The notes beneath the pieces were generated by a model. It saw nothing but the letters and a program-made list of their open reading frames with translations. It was not told the origin of the DNA and did no database searches. From Zygaena filipendulae (lineage: Eukaryota > Arthropoda > Insecta > Lepidoptera > Zygaenidae), in contig OU015661.1 in NCBI GenBank assembly GCA_907165275.2, forward strand, positions 4,533,501 through 4,597,500: DNA of 64,000 bases. The letters are read 5' to 3'. Below, piece after piece: positions 1-11,448 of the stretch. The position numbers and the translations under genes are program-made. Within the stretch, counting starts at the first letter, position 1. The number at the start of each line of letters is the position of its first letter.

Positions 1-2379
1 TGCGCTCGGGAGTTAAATTTGGAGTCCTTCGTTATGTTCAGGATTCAATGTAGCGCCCGTGACATAAAACAGTGCTTTATCCCCTTGGTGTATAATCTAC
101 TATTTGATATCTGCTAGTTGATACTTATTGTAAGTACCTATAGATGCGTACCGTAGACGCAGCAACGCTGCTGAAAATCCACAACACTGCTCGGGATGTT
201 ATTCTCTATTTTATTACCGTCAAACGCTGTAAAAATAAAACTTTGACCTTAAGAAATGTCATTCACATGAGAATATTACTTATGATTTTGGTCGATTATT
301 ATAGAGAATAGCACACCAGGCAATACTGTGGACCAAACCGGATAGTACGGGAGATACCGATGCTAATTCGGGAGTCACTCGAGCGTCGTTGGGACCTATT
401 GGGTTTTGAAGATTAGGAGATATAAACAAAATAAGGTTATATGATATTTTTTCATTCACCGGTGGGTTTAGCTTCTACAGGCTTTCAAAAATGTAAAAAA
501 AAATAGTAAAATGGAAATACTCGAGCGCGTCAGATATTGTAGTTTAGATACTCCAAGCCTTAAAAATGCACCCCTTCGAAAATCTGCCGATTTGGAGGTG
601 ACGCAAGGTAGTAGCGAATTTTTGAAAATGCAAATAAAATCTCAATTTTGAAATACTCAAGCGTGTCAGATTATTTTACAGAAGGTTCAGCTTGCAGTCC
701 AAGTTATGTTGGCTTAAAATCTGACAATAATTTTGAGAGATATTATTAATCTGACTGCTAGAAACAAAAATTATGATTTATTTTTAATTTATTTTTATTT
801 CTGACGTAAGTTTAATAACTTTATGAGCTATTTCTTGTTCACAAAAAACACACTTTATATTTCTATGAAATATGTAAAAGCTCACAAAATATTATTCACA
901 AAACTAACTTTAAAGCACAAACAAGCCAGAGCGTTTTACATATAATAACATGAACGCGTTGTTTTGTGATGAGCTTTATTATATAATATATATATATAAT
1001 TACATTAAAGTGAAAGGTTATAGGTGAACCTATAGTTTGATGTAATACTTACCTTAACTTATTTTAATATGTATTTTAACCGACCAAAAAAAGTTATAAT
1101 TCGACACGTTTAGCGCCGTGATATACTGTGATGACGTTATGGCGACGGAAAGTAGTGTGAGGACGGAGAGAGTGAGGGATAGAGAAAAAGTAAAAGGGAA
1201 AGAAAGACAGAGATATGAATAGGTACATGTTTCACTGCAGCTGCTCGTTCGATTCGAAGACGATTTTTGTTTCTTCGGCTTATGAAAATCGGCAGATTAT
1301 ATTTTTCCCGCTATCCTTGAGTTATTTACTTTAAAATAAAAAATAAATCAACTGCGCTCGAGAATGTCGAAGTTGCGTTTTTTTTTGCAAGTTTGTGATC
1401 CTCTAACTCCCTTACGTCACGTTCAAATGGTCAGATTATTCATATATATACTTCTCACTATGTAATTAACCCACCATATCTTAATCTGACGCGCTCGAGT
1501 ATTTCGAATTATCGATTTTTTTTTTTACTAATCTGATCGGTTATTCTAGACGCACCCACCAGTGTAGAGGGCCTATATTTGGTGGAGGTACTCAACATGG
1601 TGCAAGGTACCCCCCTTATGTTCATCTGACGCGCTTTAGCTAATCCACAAATCCCCTCTTGGCGGTCCGTACTAGGAGGTAACTGTTCAATGCAGTACAA
1701 AAACCAAACGGTAACAAAAACCATAACATTATGGAATTCTTCTGCCATTCCATACAATCGTCATGGTAAGTTTTTACACGAATTTTAACTAATATTTTGT
1801 CACACCATAATATAATATAATATTAAACTATAATATCTATCTGTATGTAATATGCAGAAATTAGGATTACAACCTTCAAGGGAGACAAATAACCGATTTA
1901 CGATTTTTTTTTTTTTTAATAAGTTATTCCTTAAACGTATGTTGAAATAACGTTCAAAAAAATCAAGAAATTCATTGCAAATTGAGATTTTTTTTGTACT
2001 TTTTGTGCAATGTGCACATAATACATATGTGCAGTGACGGTTATCGATTATTTGAATTTCTAAGACATAGAAAATCCATAATATGGAGTTTTGATACACA
2101 TGTTTAATTAAGTTTTAAGGCAAAAGTGTACTCTGAAATCCTGATCCAAGCTGAATTTAGGAATACAGGTTTTGGTATCAGACGTGGAATTTAATTTTAA
2201 AGCGAAATCTGCAAAAAAATAATTGAAAAATGCACATAACGGATTTGGCAATCTCACCGACGCGCGACGATATGCATTATGCATATAGTAAACAGCTGTT
2301 AATTTGGAATTACAAACAGACATTTTATTTATCAGCACAGATTGTGCTTCTTGCTCTAAAAATAATAATAATAACTCAC
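1..2379. repeat. Repeat-rich flank with modular CTCGAG-motif array (copy A)
   Basis: No host exon is recognisable here, although CMTR1 should continue to the left on the minus strand, so this is probably CMTR1 intron. From about 360 to 1760 the DNA is a set of modules of roughly 125-150 bp, joined by a shared motif close to TCTGACGCGCTCGAGTATTT or its reverse complement (around 375, 513, 653, 1338, 1484 and 1628). The 360-850 part is repeated, inverted, at 17270-17960. A minus-strand open frame at 1509-1757 is made of these modules and resembles no protein I know. The element class is unknown to me. Confidence 0.6.
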
Positions 2380-5300
2380 ACCGTCAGCCATCAGAAAGTG
2401 TACACCTTTGTCATCTGTGTGTTTCAACACATTATCCTTCAATGCCGAAAGATTGGCTGGATTGAATATATTGCCGTCATTTTCTGTACCATAGTACGGG
2501 TTGAATGTTTCTGGAGTGCCAGCATAAAAATCCGATAGTTTAAAATCATTTTTTCCTTTTAGGGTAAACCCAAAACCTTTAATAAACACAATATACACAT
2601 TTAATTGTTTTCTTATCTCATCCATACTTTTCTAAGGTCTGCATAAGATAGATATATACTAGCTGTCCCGCGCGATTTCATCCGCGGTAATTTCGGAGTT
2701 CCCGCGGGAATACCGGGAAAAAAGTGCTGTAGTTTACGGTGATAAGCAGTTTTGAATTTGAATTTGAAAAAACTTTATTTGACACAACACAGAGATTTAC
2801 AGCATACGTATACAACAACTAGACATATCTATAACATATCTATAACAACTAGACAGTTCCCCGCATTAATTCCGGAGTTTCCGCGGGAATTCCGGGATAA
2901 GACCTATCCTATCTTTTAATTTGGACCATATTATAAATGGTTACAAAATTTTATCAAAATCCGTTCAGTAGTTTCGGAGTCCATCGCGGACAAACAACGT
3001 GACACGTGATTTATATATATTAAGATAGATACTTATCCTATACCTTTAGCTTTCCATTTTCGGCGGAACAAAACATACTCCGAGAAGCCCCCCGGCCCAG
3101 CACATACATCAGCGAAGTACAAAATCTCTTTCTTATCTACTGCACTTGTGCCGTCTGCTTTCTTTGGCTTGGTAAACATGAATTTGAAAACAGCATCTAT
3201 ATTGGCCATCTTAACAGCAGCTCTGTTCAAAAATATCAAGTGTCCTATAGTTTCATAGGGATTACTACGGTAACGAGCACTTCTCAGATCTTCATCATCC
3301 AAACTGTCGAAAATTGTCTGTAAATTTAAAGAAACAACAATATCATCAAACATACATCTATACTAATATTATAAAGAGCAACGTCACAAACTCAACGCGT
3401 TGTAAGGGGTAATATCTGGATCTACTGAACCGATTTTAAAAATTATTTCAATTGAAAGCTACAGTGATCCTGAGTGTCATAGGGTACTTTTTATTCCGGA
3501 AATCCCGCGGGAACTCCGAACTTCCCGCGGGTAAAACCATGGGGGAAGCTATCTGTGGATCTACTAAACCGATTTTGAAAATTCTTTCACTTGAAGGGAG
3601 CTACAGTGATCGTGAGTGACATACGGTACTTTTTAACCAAAAATTCCCGCGGGAACTCCGAAGTTGGTGAGTTCGCGTGTTTGTTAGATTGTAGGGGGTA
3701 ATCTCTGGATCTACGGAACCAATTTTAAAAATTCTTTTACTTATAAGAAGCTACAGTGATCTTGAGTGATAAAGGGTACTTTTTGTCCCGGAATTCCCGC
3801 GGGAACTCCGGTGTTTGTGAGGTTGTAATCTATGGATCTACTGAACCGATTTTAAAAATTCTTTCACTTATAGATAGGAAGCTAAAGTGATCTTGAGTGA
3901 CATAGGGTACTTTTTATGCCGGAATTCCCGTGGGAACTCTAAAATTGACGAGAGTTAAAGTACATTAAATTTTGCATATTACACGTTGTCAAAGTTAGGT
4001 ACAGAAAAATATGGGGCAGTATTTTTATCTCGGAATACCTGCGGGATCTCCGAAATTAACGCAGGTGAAACCGCAGGGAACAACTAGTATACTATAAATA
4101 TTTGTAATACCTTTGAATCCAAAACGCCTTTCAATATTTGAGGATCAACAAACGTAGTTTCATCATCAATTGTTAATTTTTTGGGTCCACGTTGACACCA
4201 CTGTTCAAGAAGGTCCCCTGACAATGGCTCATCTGGAGCTATGGGCATCCATGACTAAAAGACAATGTCAGTTGTATAGAACATGATATAAATTCAAACC
4301 TCATGTTTGCAATGATTTCGAGAACCATTTTTTATAATAAATGTAGGTTTAATAAATTTCAACTATATATTTGCAACATAAATTATTCATAATACTCTAC
4401 AGTTTAAAAGGTTTGTAAAGACCAAAACACAAGTTAAAACTATATAGGAATATACAGTTACCACAATCTCTTCAGCTTCTGGTTTGGCATCATCAGGAGA
4501 CCATTTAAAGTCTCTTGGCACATTTCCAACTGTAGATGGTTTTAAGCCCAAACCTCTCCGCCCTTTCTGTGTAGAAGCCTCTACAGGCTCTGTGCGGCCA
4601 TGTTCATATTTACCTAATCCTTTTCCTGGCTTGTATCCCATTTTACCCATCATATTGAGGGCATTTCCTGAGTAGCCACTGATAGAGCTATCTATTTCTT
4701 GCGCTGTCGTGTTGCCAAATGAATTATCATTTTGAAAACTTGGTCTTCCCAAATCTTCCAAACTGTCAACATCATTGCGCTCAAATGAGTATTCATCTAA
4801 TTGTTCATTAGGTGATGAACAAGTTTCACTGAGGCTACTCCGACTAAGCCTGATGCTACCTTCTGGTTCTACAGATTGTTCTATGTAGTTCAATCTTTTA
4901 CTGGGTTGTTTCTCTCCTGCTCCTCCTGCATGATTGTTTGAGCCTGACTGTTGTGGTTCGTCATCAGACTCTTGGAAAACTAGTAAAATAAAATGATATG
5001 TTGTGATAGCAAATAAAATATAAAAACGCAAGACCTAGTAGAATAATATCTATTATTATTTCTTTAATTAGAGCTATTGCTCTGTATCAAATAAGAATGT
5101 CAAGGTTTGTCTAAAGTCAGAAAAAGAGCATATAGTGATATTGATCACTCTTGGAAAACTAGTAAAATATAATATGTTGTGATAGTGACAATTGCTGTTT
5201 AAAAAATATAAAAATGCAAGACCTAGTAAAATATCTTTTATTTATTCTTTGTTTCATTAGAACTGTTGCCCCATATCAAATAAGAATGTCAATGTTTGTC

Positions 5301-6080
5301 TAAAGTCAGCAAAAGAGCATAATATGGTCATATTGGTCATCAGACTGGGAAAACTAGTAAAATACAATGATAATATGTTGTGATAGCAGCAATTACCTAC
5401 TGTTTAAAAAATATAAAAACGAAAGGCCTAGTAAAATATCTTTTATTATTTATTTTCTTTATCAGAACCATTTCAAATAGGAATTTCAATATATTTTGTC
5501 ATATCTGTGTTATCTGTGTTTTGTCTAAAGTCAGCAAAAGAGCATAATTATAGTCATATTACTCATAAGTCATATTGATGAAAATGATTTTCAGAAAGGG
5601 AATTTAAAAAATTTAACCACCTTCTAAACACAGAACTGAAAAGGGGAAATAATTTCATAGCAGGTACAATAACAATTTTTTTTTGAAGTTGCTTAATTTT
5701 TTTTATAAAGGCTCACACCAACCTTATTCATATCATATCTTTATGGTACTCCATATTATCATTAAAACTAGTGAACATGTATTATTAAAACTTACATTGT
5801 ACCCTAAGTTTAAAGATACTTAATAAAACAAAAAAGAATTATTGCATTCCAACTTCTAGTTTCTGCAAAATCTAGTTATAGACAACTGAAAATTTTTTTC
5901 TTCAAATGTTTGTGTCTGAGTATGTACTCAGACGAAATAAAAAGACGTTTTATTTCGTTTGAGAGTACATATACTTACATGAGCCTTGTGAAGTGGTTGA
6001 GGATGCACCATACGTATCAACTCTAGTGCGCTTAGCAGGGACTGGAGAATCATCACTGCTGGATTCATTGTCAGATGGAT
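2380..6080 (-). CDS. CMTR1: CMTR1, cap-specific mRNA 2'-O-methyltransferase 1 (partial, five internal exons)
   Basis: Exons in transcript order: 6080-5979, 4979-4462, 4254-4111, 3317-3044, 2576-2380, all with AG acceptors and GT donors and compatible phases. CMTR1 methylates the 2'-O of the first transcribed nucleotide of capped mRNA (cap 1) in the nucleus. The 4979-4462 exon encodes an acidic, serine-rich stretch and then a G-patch ([15 protein letters not shown]), which in this family binds the helicase DHX15. The 3317-3044 exon carries the Rossmann SAM-binding motif [13 protein letters not shown] followed by the KWKAKG lysine region. The 2576-2380 exon ends with FLMADG, which holds the catalytic Asp of the K-D-K set. 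The second catalytic Lys, the guanylyltransferase-like part and the WW domain must lie beyond the left edge. The 6080 exon begins in phase 2, so at least one 5' exon with the ATG lies further right; I could not find it. Confidence 0.95.
2665..3031. repeat. Lepidopteran CCCGCGGG-type interspersed repeat in a CMTR1 intron
   Basis: This piece has the phrase pattern TTTCATCCGCGG / GTTCCCGCGGGAAT / CCGTTCAGTAGTTTCGGAG. The same family recurs at 3359-4090, 6290-6480, 13430-13495, 14770-14875, 36850-36960, 45560-45760, 48240-48690 and 56320-56520. It resembles the 3' tails of lepidopteran LINEs or their SINE partners; the class is inferred. A separate 75-bp piece at 2750-2830 recurs at 26690-26765. 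Confidence 0.6.
3359..3955. repeat. Four diverged tandem copies of a ~130-150 bp unit in a CMTR1 intron
   Basis: The phrase CTGGATCTACTGAACCGATT recurs with small changes at about 3416, 3553, 3704 and 3831. Each time it is followed by AGCTACAGTGATC, then GGGTACTTTTT, then a CCCGCGGGAACTCCG block. Spacing is about 127-150 bp. It is the same family as the interspersed CCCGCGGG repeats, but here it is locally amplified. Confidence 0.75.
4961..5590. repeat. Tandem triplication including the 3' splice site of the CMTR1 G-patch exon
   Basis: The sequence across the acceptor of the G-patch exon (plus-strand CTTGGAAAACTAGTAAAAT, 4971-4989) recurs at about 5151 and, slightly changed, at about 5343. 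Each copy is followed by ATATGTTGTGATAG, a run of ATATAAAAA and GACCTAGTA, then by CAAATAAGAATGTCAA and GTCTAAAGTCAG. The period is roughly 180-200 bp. The second and third copies are intronic and therefore carry duplicated polypyrimidine/AG acceptors and the first bases of the exon. Confidence 0.85.
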
Positions 6081-6142
6081 CTGTAAGATAGATTAGCAGA
6101 TATATTTGCCTTATTATTGCTACCATGAACTGAACCATGAAC

Positions 6143-6178
6143 TATATGTCTAGATAATAGGAATTATCTAGACATATA
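6143..6178. repeat. Perfect 16-bp-arm hairpin
   Basis: Arms TATATGTCTAGATAAT (6143-6158) and ATTATCTAGACATATA (6163-6178) are exact reverse complements with a 4-nt loop. It lies 62 bp beyond the last identified CMTR1 exon and 13 bp from a second hairpin. Confidence 0.85.
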
Positions 6179-6191
6179 AATAAATTTTAAA

Positions 6192-6242
6192 AAAAGCTGT
6201 TAATTTAAAATTACTATTTGTAATTTTAAATTAACAGCTTTT
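6192..6242. repeat. Perfect 23-bp-arm hairpin
   Basis: The arms 6192-6214 and 6220-6242 are exact reverse complements around a 5-nt loop (TATTT); the outer bases are AAAAGCTGTTAATTT. This may be a minimal MITE or a pre-miRNA-like fold, but the AT-rich stem argues against a conserved miRNA. Confidence 0.85.
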
Positions 6243-7409
6243 CACTAAATGCATACTAAATTATAAACGGTACTACAACTACTAACATCAAAAAACCAAT
6301 TTTTAATTTTTTTCTCTGTCTGTCTGTCTGTTTGCTCTGGGTAATCTCTAAAATGGCTGGACCGGTTTTCACAGGACTTTCCCTGGCAGTTATAAGGAGT
6401 AACTTAGGCTTCTTTTTATCCCGTGATTCTCATAAGATCTCTGAAATTAATGCGGATGAAACTGCAGGGATAAAATCATGCTGATACCAAAATACCAATA
6501 TTATAAAACTTATTCTGTAGCAATATTAATTAGACTGGGTCTATACCTGCATTACATATAAATTTAATTGATCATATTCCTAAAGTAATTGTATGTGAAA
6601 GTTTGTAAAGATGAAAATGGTAATTTGGATTAATTGGTTACCTAACCAGATTTGGATAAAAGCTCTGGATTAACATATTGAATGCTTTTATTTTAGATTC
6701 CCGAGGAAATCTAGACAATTATATCATGCTAGTTATCAATAAATTCAAATACTAAGTAATATACTAAGTATACCTACATTTGAATTTATCACTTCCAGTC
6801 TAGTAAGAAAGAAATGAGTTATTAATGCAAAAGTTGAGTGATTAATTACAAGTACCTATAAATTATTGAATATAACAAAATGAAAAATAAAAATTATAGC
6901 GCCCGTTACCTCATAAAATTTTATTAAAAACAATCCTAATATCGCACACCTAGATCTAAACAGCGATTAACCCAAAAAAAGACTTTTTTCAGAAAAGGCG
7001 AAAAACTGATTGCCATGTTCCTGTCTCAGTTCCTGTGTATTTCAGAACTTTTCTGTTTTGATCAATGGGTTGGAAATGCAGGTAGAAGATAGATGTTATA
7101 GGAATCTTGTATTTTAATCGTATATTAGGGCTGAAAATTTGATTTATGTAGTTACTTCCGTATTGTTCAACAAATTATGTAAATTTTTTTGTTATTTTGA
7201 GTTGAACCTGTATTGGTGAATTGAGTATATCGTTGACTCCCTTTTAAAGCGTCGAAATGAATTTTTAGGGTAGTTTTTTTTTTTTTTTTTTGGAATTTAT
7301 ATATCTGCCATCAGCCATCAAGCCTTTATCAGATGTGTTACAAAGCAAGTGACATGTGGAGTCCCTGTCCAATGACAACAGACATCCTTCAAGACTATCC
7401 CCAGACAAA

Positions 7410-10091
7410 CTAAAATCTTAGCAGGTTGGGTCTTTTTAAACGTATCACATCACCCGATGTGTCCAGCAGTTGTTGAGCCAGAAAATTTTTATGTTGAGAG
7501 AGTCGTCGCTTGTAGCTGTTGAGGTGACATTCAATTTCTTCTCTAATAGTAGACATTTCGAGATATTCGTGTATTTCACTGGTCCTAGTAAACCAGGGGG
7601 CGTTACAAATATTGCGCAATATTTTGTTTTGGAAGCGCTGCAATATTTCTATGTTGGATGTACTAGCAGAACCCCACAGTTGTATACCGTAGGTCCAGAT
7701 GGGCTTCAATACTGATTTGTAAATGAGGAGTTTATTATTCAGTGACAGCTTAGATGAGCGTCTAATGAGCCAGTACATACTTTGGTAGCGCAGTTTCAGC
7801 TCTTCTCGTTTGGCGTTTATGTGAGCTTTCCAGTTTAGCCTTCTATCTAAGTGACAGCCGAGATATTTAACACGATCCTTATGTGGCAAGGTTACACCCC
7901 TTAATTTAACTGAAGGACAGTCTCCATTTTTTAGTGCAAATGTGATGTGGACGGATTTCAAAGAACTTGTCTGTATTCGCCATTTATCCAACCAGACACT
8001 GAGCTTATTAAGATGGCTTTGAAGAGTCGCAGAAGCGATTCCAGGATCAGGACTGCTCGTCAAGCACGCCGTGTCATCTGCATATGTGGCAGTCAATATT
8101 GATTCAGAAAGGGGTAAGTCTCCTGTAAAGATCGTGTACAATACTGGACCCAGTACAGATCCCTGAGGCACACCCGCTCTGCATTCCCGAAATGTAGAGA
8201 GCTCGTTGCTGTGTTTCACTTGAAAGATTCGATCTTCAAGGTAAGATTTTAAGAGCATATAGAGTGAATTAGGCAATAGCTTCTTTAATTTAAACAGGAG
8301 TCCTTTATGCCATACGCGGTCAAAGGCCTGTTGGATATCCAGGAACACAGCTGAACAGTATTCCCTCCTTTCAAGAGTCTGTCTTATCTTCCGTACAACT
8401 CTGTGCACTTGTTCAACTGTGGAATGATGTGATCTAAAGCCAAACTGATGATCGGGTATTATTTGATTTTCATCTAAAATTGGTTTCATACGCTGCAAAA
8501 TAACTTTTTCAAAAAGCTTAGATATTACCGGAAGAAGGCTTATTGGTCTGTAGGAGGACACCTCGTTAGGCGGTTTACCATTTTTGTGTATTAATATTAT
8601 TTGGGATACCTTCCACATCACCGGGAAATACTGCAGTCGAATCATTGCGTTAAAGAGCACCACGAAAAACACTATGCCTCTTCTGGGGAGTTGCTTCAGT
8701 ACCTCGGCAGTTATCAGATCATATCCCGGTGCTTTTTTATTATGCATATTTTTGATTAGTCCACGGAGCTCCTGGACGGTGACTGGCTTAGGAGGCAAGG
8801 ACAATTGCTGATCGCTAGACAAAAATTCATCTAAGGAGTTTTCATCATCTTCATTTTCAGGAGCAGGCGTATTTGGTTTGAAGACACCTTCGAGGTGATC
8901 GGCAAAAGATTCGGCTTTTTCCTTGTCACTTTTGGCCCAAGTACTGTTTGAGAGTCGCAGTGGTGGTATGGCTTTTTGAGGATGTTTAAAGTCTTTTGTT
9001 AATTTCCACAAAGAGTATTCATCACATCCGGTTGTTGCTCTTTCCAGTCGATCTTGGAGTGTTTTATTTTTGAGATCGTTAATAAATTCTTTTAGTTCTT
9101 TCTTAGCTTTATTATATTTAGCTTTATCATGAGGATGTCTACTAAGTTGCCAGTGTCTTCTGCATCGGCGTTTGTCAGCCAATTTTCTGCGTAGTTCTAA
9201 CGGGAAATTAGAACATAGCTCATTTTTGTTTGCAATGTTTGGTGTTACATTCCATAGTGCTTTCTGTATTGCATTCGTACCCTTCCGCAGAGCATCATCC
9301 ACGTCGCTTGCGTTTTTAAGTTGAATATGTAGGTCAATCTCCTTATCAAGAACTTCTCGAAAACAGGCCCAGTCTGTTTTTTTATTGTAGAGAGTACATT
9401 TTATTTCTCTTTCAATTATAGTAGTGCTCCATGTCAGTATGACTGGTGTGTGGTCAGAGGAACCATCCAAGCAAGACTCCACCTTGCAGTATACAGGACC
9501 AATGCCCTTTGTTACATAGAAATCCAAGAGATCCGGTTTTTTATTAACATCTGTAGGCCAATAAGTTGGTTGACCGGTAGAGTACACTGTTAAGTGGTCC
9601 TGATCAAGACACTTTTTTAATTCACGCCCTCTTGTCAGCGTCAACCTAGAACCCCAGGTTGTGTGTTTCGCGTTCCAGTCTCCCCCGGCGATAAATGTAT
9701 GCCCTAGCTGCTTGAAGAATTGAGAGAAGTCCTGGTCTTTAATACGATGCTTGGGAGGACAGTATATTGATGCCAGTACCAGTGATCCGTGGATATTTTC
9801 AACTCTTATTGATGTAGCTTGTAAGTAGTCTTTTCTGTGTTCAGGAAGTTCGTAGTGCTTGATACTATTTTTTATTACAATCGCTGTACCTCCATGCGCC
9901 GTATTGTCTGGATGGTTTGTGAAATATGAGGAGAATCCCCGCAACAAGAAGAGTCTGCTATCGGTGAGATGAGTTTCCGACAACAGCAATACATCTATTT
10001 TGTTACTTTTGATTAGCAGTTCAACTTCACTTGTGCTGGCAGCCAACCCATTCACATTCCAGGTGGCAATTCTAAGATTATTTACCGCCAT
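7410..10091 (-). CDS. Jockey-type LINE ORF2: AP endonuclease and reverse transcriptase (893 aa)
   Basis: This protein nicks target DNA and reverse-transcribes the element's RNA at the nick. The endonuclease spans about residues 6-222: LRIATWNVNGLAAS, the catalytic Glu in LSETHL, GGDWNAK near 136-142, and SSDHTP with the active-site His at about 214. The reverse transcriptase spans about 480-745: SYRPISLLPVISKLFEK, DHQFGFRSHHSTVEQ, FLDIQQAFDRVWHKG, AGVPQGSVLGP and the YADD box at 670-673. The C-terminal part has no RNase H domain, as is usual for Jockey. The ATG lies inside the end of ORF1 (14-nt overlap in another frame), a typical coupled arrangement. The length matches full-length relatives and no stop or frameshift is seen. 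Confidence 0.95.
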   Translation of the reverse strand: MAVNNLRIATWNVNGLAASTSEVELLIKSNKIDVLLLSETHLTDSRLFLLRGFSSYFTNHPDNTAHGGTAIVIKNSIKHYELPEHRKDYLQATSIRVENIHGSLVLASIYCPPKHRIKDQDFSQFFKQLGHTFIAGGDWNAKHTTWGSRLTLTRGRELKKCLDQDHLTVYSTGQPTYWPTDVNKKPDLLDFYVTKGIGPVYCKVESCLDGSSDHTPVILTWSTTIIEREIKCTLYNKKTDWACFREVLDKEIDLHIQLKNASDVDDALRKGTNAIQKALWNVTPNIANKNELCSNFPLELRRKLADKRRCRRHWQLSRHPHDKAKYNKAKKELKEFINDLKNKTLQDRLERATTGCDEYSLWKLTKDFKHPQKAIPPLRLSNSTWAKSDKEKAESFADHLEGVFKPNTPAPENEDDENSLDEFLSSDQQLSLPPKPVTVQELRGLIKNMHNKKAPGYDLITAEVLKQLPRRGIVFFVVLFNAMIRLQYFPVMWKVSQIILIHKNGKPPNEVSSYRPISLLPVISKLFEKVILQRMKPILDENQIIPDHQFGFRSHHSTVEQVHRVVRKIRQTLERREYCSAVFLDIQQAFDRVWHKGLLFKLKKLLPNSLYMLLKSYLEDRIFQVKHSNELSTFRECRAGVPQGSVLGPVLYTIFTGDLPLSESILTATYADDTACLTSSPDPGIASATLQSHLNKLSVWLDKWRIQTSSLKSVHITFALKNGDCPSVKLRGVTLPHKDRVKYLGCHLDRRLNWKAHINAKREELKLRYQSMYWLIRRSSKLSLNNKLLIYKSVLKPIWTYGIQLWGSASTSNIEILQRFQNKILRNICNAPWFTRTSEIHEYLEMSTIREEIECHLNSYKRRLSQHKNFLAQQLLDTSGDVIRLKRPNLLRF

Positions 10092-11448
10092 CTCTACTTA
10101 GGATCTGGGTAATAAGGTTCACAAGAGACCCTATGTGTTGTATTAACATATCTATCTTTTCAGACTGTTTTATTAAAAGCTGTTCGAGGGAACTTGTTGG
10201 CTGAGATTCTTCAAGATCTCGGGTTTTTTTGACGGCATTTGCAAAAGTCATGCGGTTTGTGTTGAATTTTTCTGTATTATATTGAGTATTTAGATTTGTT
10301 ATATTGTTGCTTTGAGTAATATTGTGGTCTGTCTTATGATTTTGGTCTTCACGGTTCTGGGGTTTGTTTCTTTTTCTAGATGCAATTTCTTGGTAAACCT
10401 GGCATCCTTTAAAATTTGCAGGATGGCTGCCAAGGCAAAGAGCGCATGTTGCTGGCGTGTTTTTATCTTTTTTTGTGCATTCTGTGGTATTATGCGCACC
10501 GGCACATTTTACGCATCTGTATGGTCGCATACAATTATTTTTTGTGTGCCCATACTGCTGACATCTCGTACACTGTGCTATGGTAGTTCTTTTTTTTGGA
10601 TCTTCAATGCGAATTTTCTGGTTGTAGATGAATTCCAGTTTTTTTACTTCTTTATTTAGTAGAGAGGGCTCCAGATTAACAAAGAAAGTATCAAGGGGCT
10701 CCTTAGTCTGTCGATTCAACGCACAAACAATTTCGCCACGAATCCTATTTCCAGTCGATTCAACTGCTGCAATGATAGCCTCCTTAGGTGTTGTATGGTG
10801 CAAATATTTGATCACAATTCTATAGCATCTTTCCTCTTTCCTTGTGAATGTGTGCCCGATCAGGCCATTATTCCTAATGTGTTCTATGAGCTCCTTGTAC
10901 GACTCAACAGAATTACATACTATTTTTAGTTGTGTCTTAGTAATAACTTTGTATGTATACGAGTCCTTACTAATTTTCTGCTCAATTAGCTCTGAGAGTT
11001 TCTTAAGATCCGTTATACCATAAAGAATAATAGGTGGTGGTTTGGATGTTTTAAGACTACTTTTCGTTGGTAGCTCCTCTATATCCATGTCCACCGCTAA
11101 GTCCGCAAAACGATTTTGTGTTTGTACATCTTTATTTTGCTGTGTTGTTCCTGAGATATGAGACTGTTGCAGTTGTTTAGAAATTTTTGCAGAAGATGAA
11201 CGTGAGTTGGGTGAGCATGGTCTTTTACGCATTTCTGGGACTTTCTGCCAAGAATATGTTTGACTGCCGGGTGGTTTCAGATGTATACTATCGTCAGGAA
11301 TGTTGCTCAAGGACGCGCTTCGAGTTCTAACATTATGAAATAAGCTCGGATGGAAGATCTGCTGTGTTAGTTTTTTACTTGGGACCTCACTAATGCTTGC
11401 ATCATCACTTGCACTGTGCTCCTGGGATTGATCTTCTTTTTGTGGCAT
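10078..11448 (-). CDS. Jockey-type LINE ORF1: gag-like nucleic-acid-binding protein (456 aa)
   Basis: This is the RNA-binding partner protein of the retrotransposon. Residues 1-110 are basic, Ser-rich and probably disordered. Residues ~140-290 resemble the PRE_C2HC region of arthropod LINE gag proteins (ILYGITDLKKL ... YRIVIKYLHHTTPKEA). Three zinc knuckles follow at about 293-306 (CTRCQQYGHTKNNC), 312-324 (CVKCAGAHNTTEC) and 335-349 (CALCLGSHPANFKGC). The C-terminus is Asn/Gln-rich. The start is the first ATG after the 5' UTR and the frame is fully open. Confidence 0.93.
   Translation of the reverse strand: MPQKEDQSQEHSASDDASISEVPSKKLTQQIFHPSLFHNVRTRSASLSNIPDDSIHLKPPGSQTYSWQKVPEMRKRPCSPNSRSSSAKISKQLQQSHISGTTQQNKDVQTQNRFADLAVDMDIEELPTKSSLKTSKPPPIILYGITDLKKLSELIEQKISKDSYTYKVITKTQLKIVCNSVESYKELIEHIRNNGLIGHTFTRKEERCYRIVIKYLHHTTPKEAIIAAVESTGNRIRGEIVCALNRQTKEPLDTFFVNLEPSLLNKEVKKLEFIYNQKIRIEDPKKRTTIAQCTRCQQYGHTKNNCMRPYRCVKCAGAHNTTECTKKDKNTPATCALCLGSHPANFKGCQVYQEIASRKRNKPQNREDQNHKTDHNITQSNNITNLNTQYNTEKFNTNRMTFANAVKKTRDLEESQPTSSLEQLLIKQSEKIDMLIQHIGSLVNLITQILSRDGGK

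Larger units (their letters stand above)
6081..7262. other. No exon seen; two perfect hairpins and a repeat tail
   Basis: This stretch should be CMTR1 intron 1 or upstream DNA. It holds two adjacent perfect hairpins (6143-6178 and 6192-6242), a CTGT microsatellite with a CCCGCGGG-family repeat tail at 6290-6480, and otherwise AT-rich sequence in which I recognise nothing. The site at 7263-7275 is the target duplication of the Jockey element to the right. Confidence 0.7.

Noticed and set aside
360..1760. Regularly spaced ~20-bp motif with differing interiors, resembling a CRISPR layout
   Set aside because: The host is an insect, spacing is ~125-150 bp, the motif is imperfect and appears in both orientations, and modules recur elsewhere. 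It is a repeat element, not a CRISPR array.
1800..2338. Minus-strand frames considered as further CMTR1 exons
   Set aside because: None contains the expected continuation after FLMADG (Gly-rich turn, then the second catalytic Lys region), so the next exon lies off the left edge.
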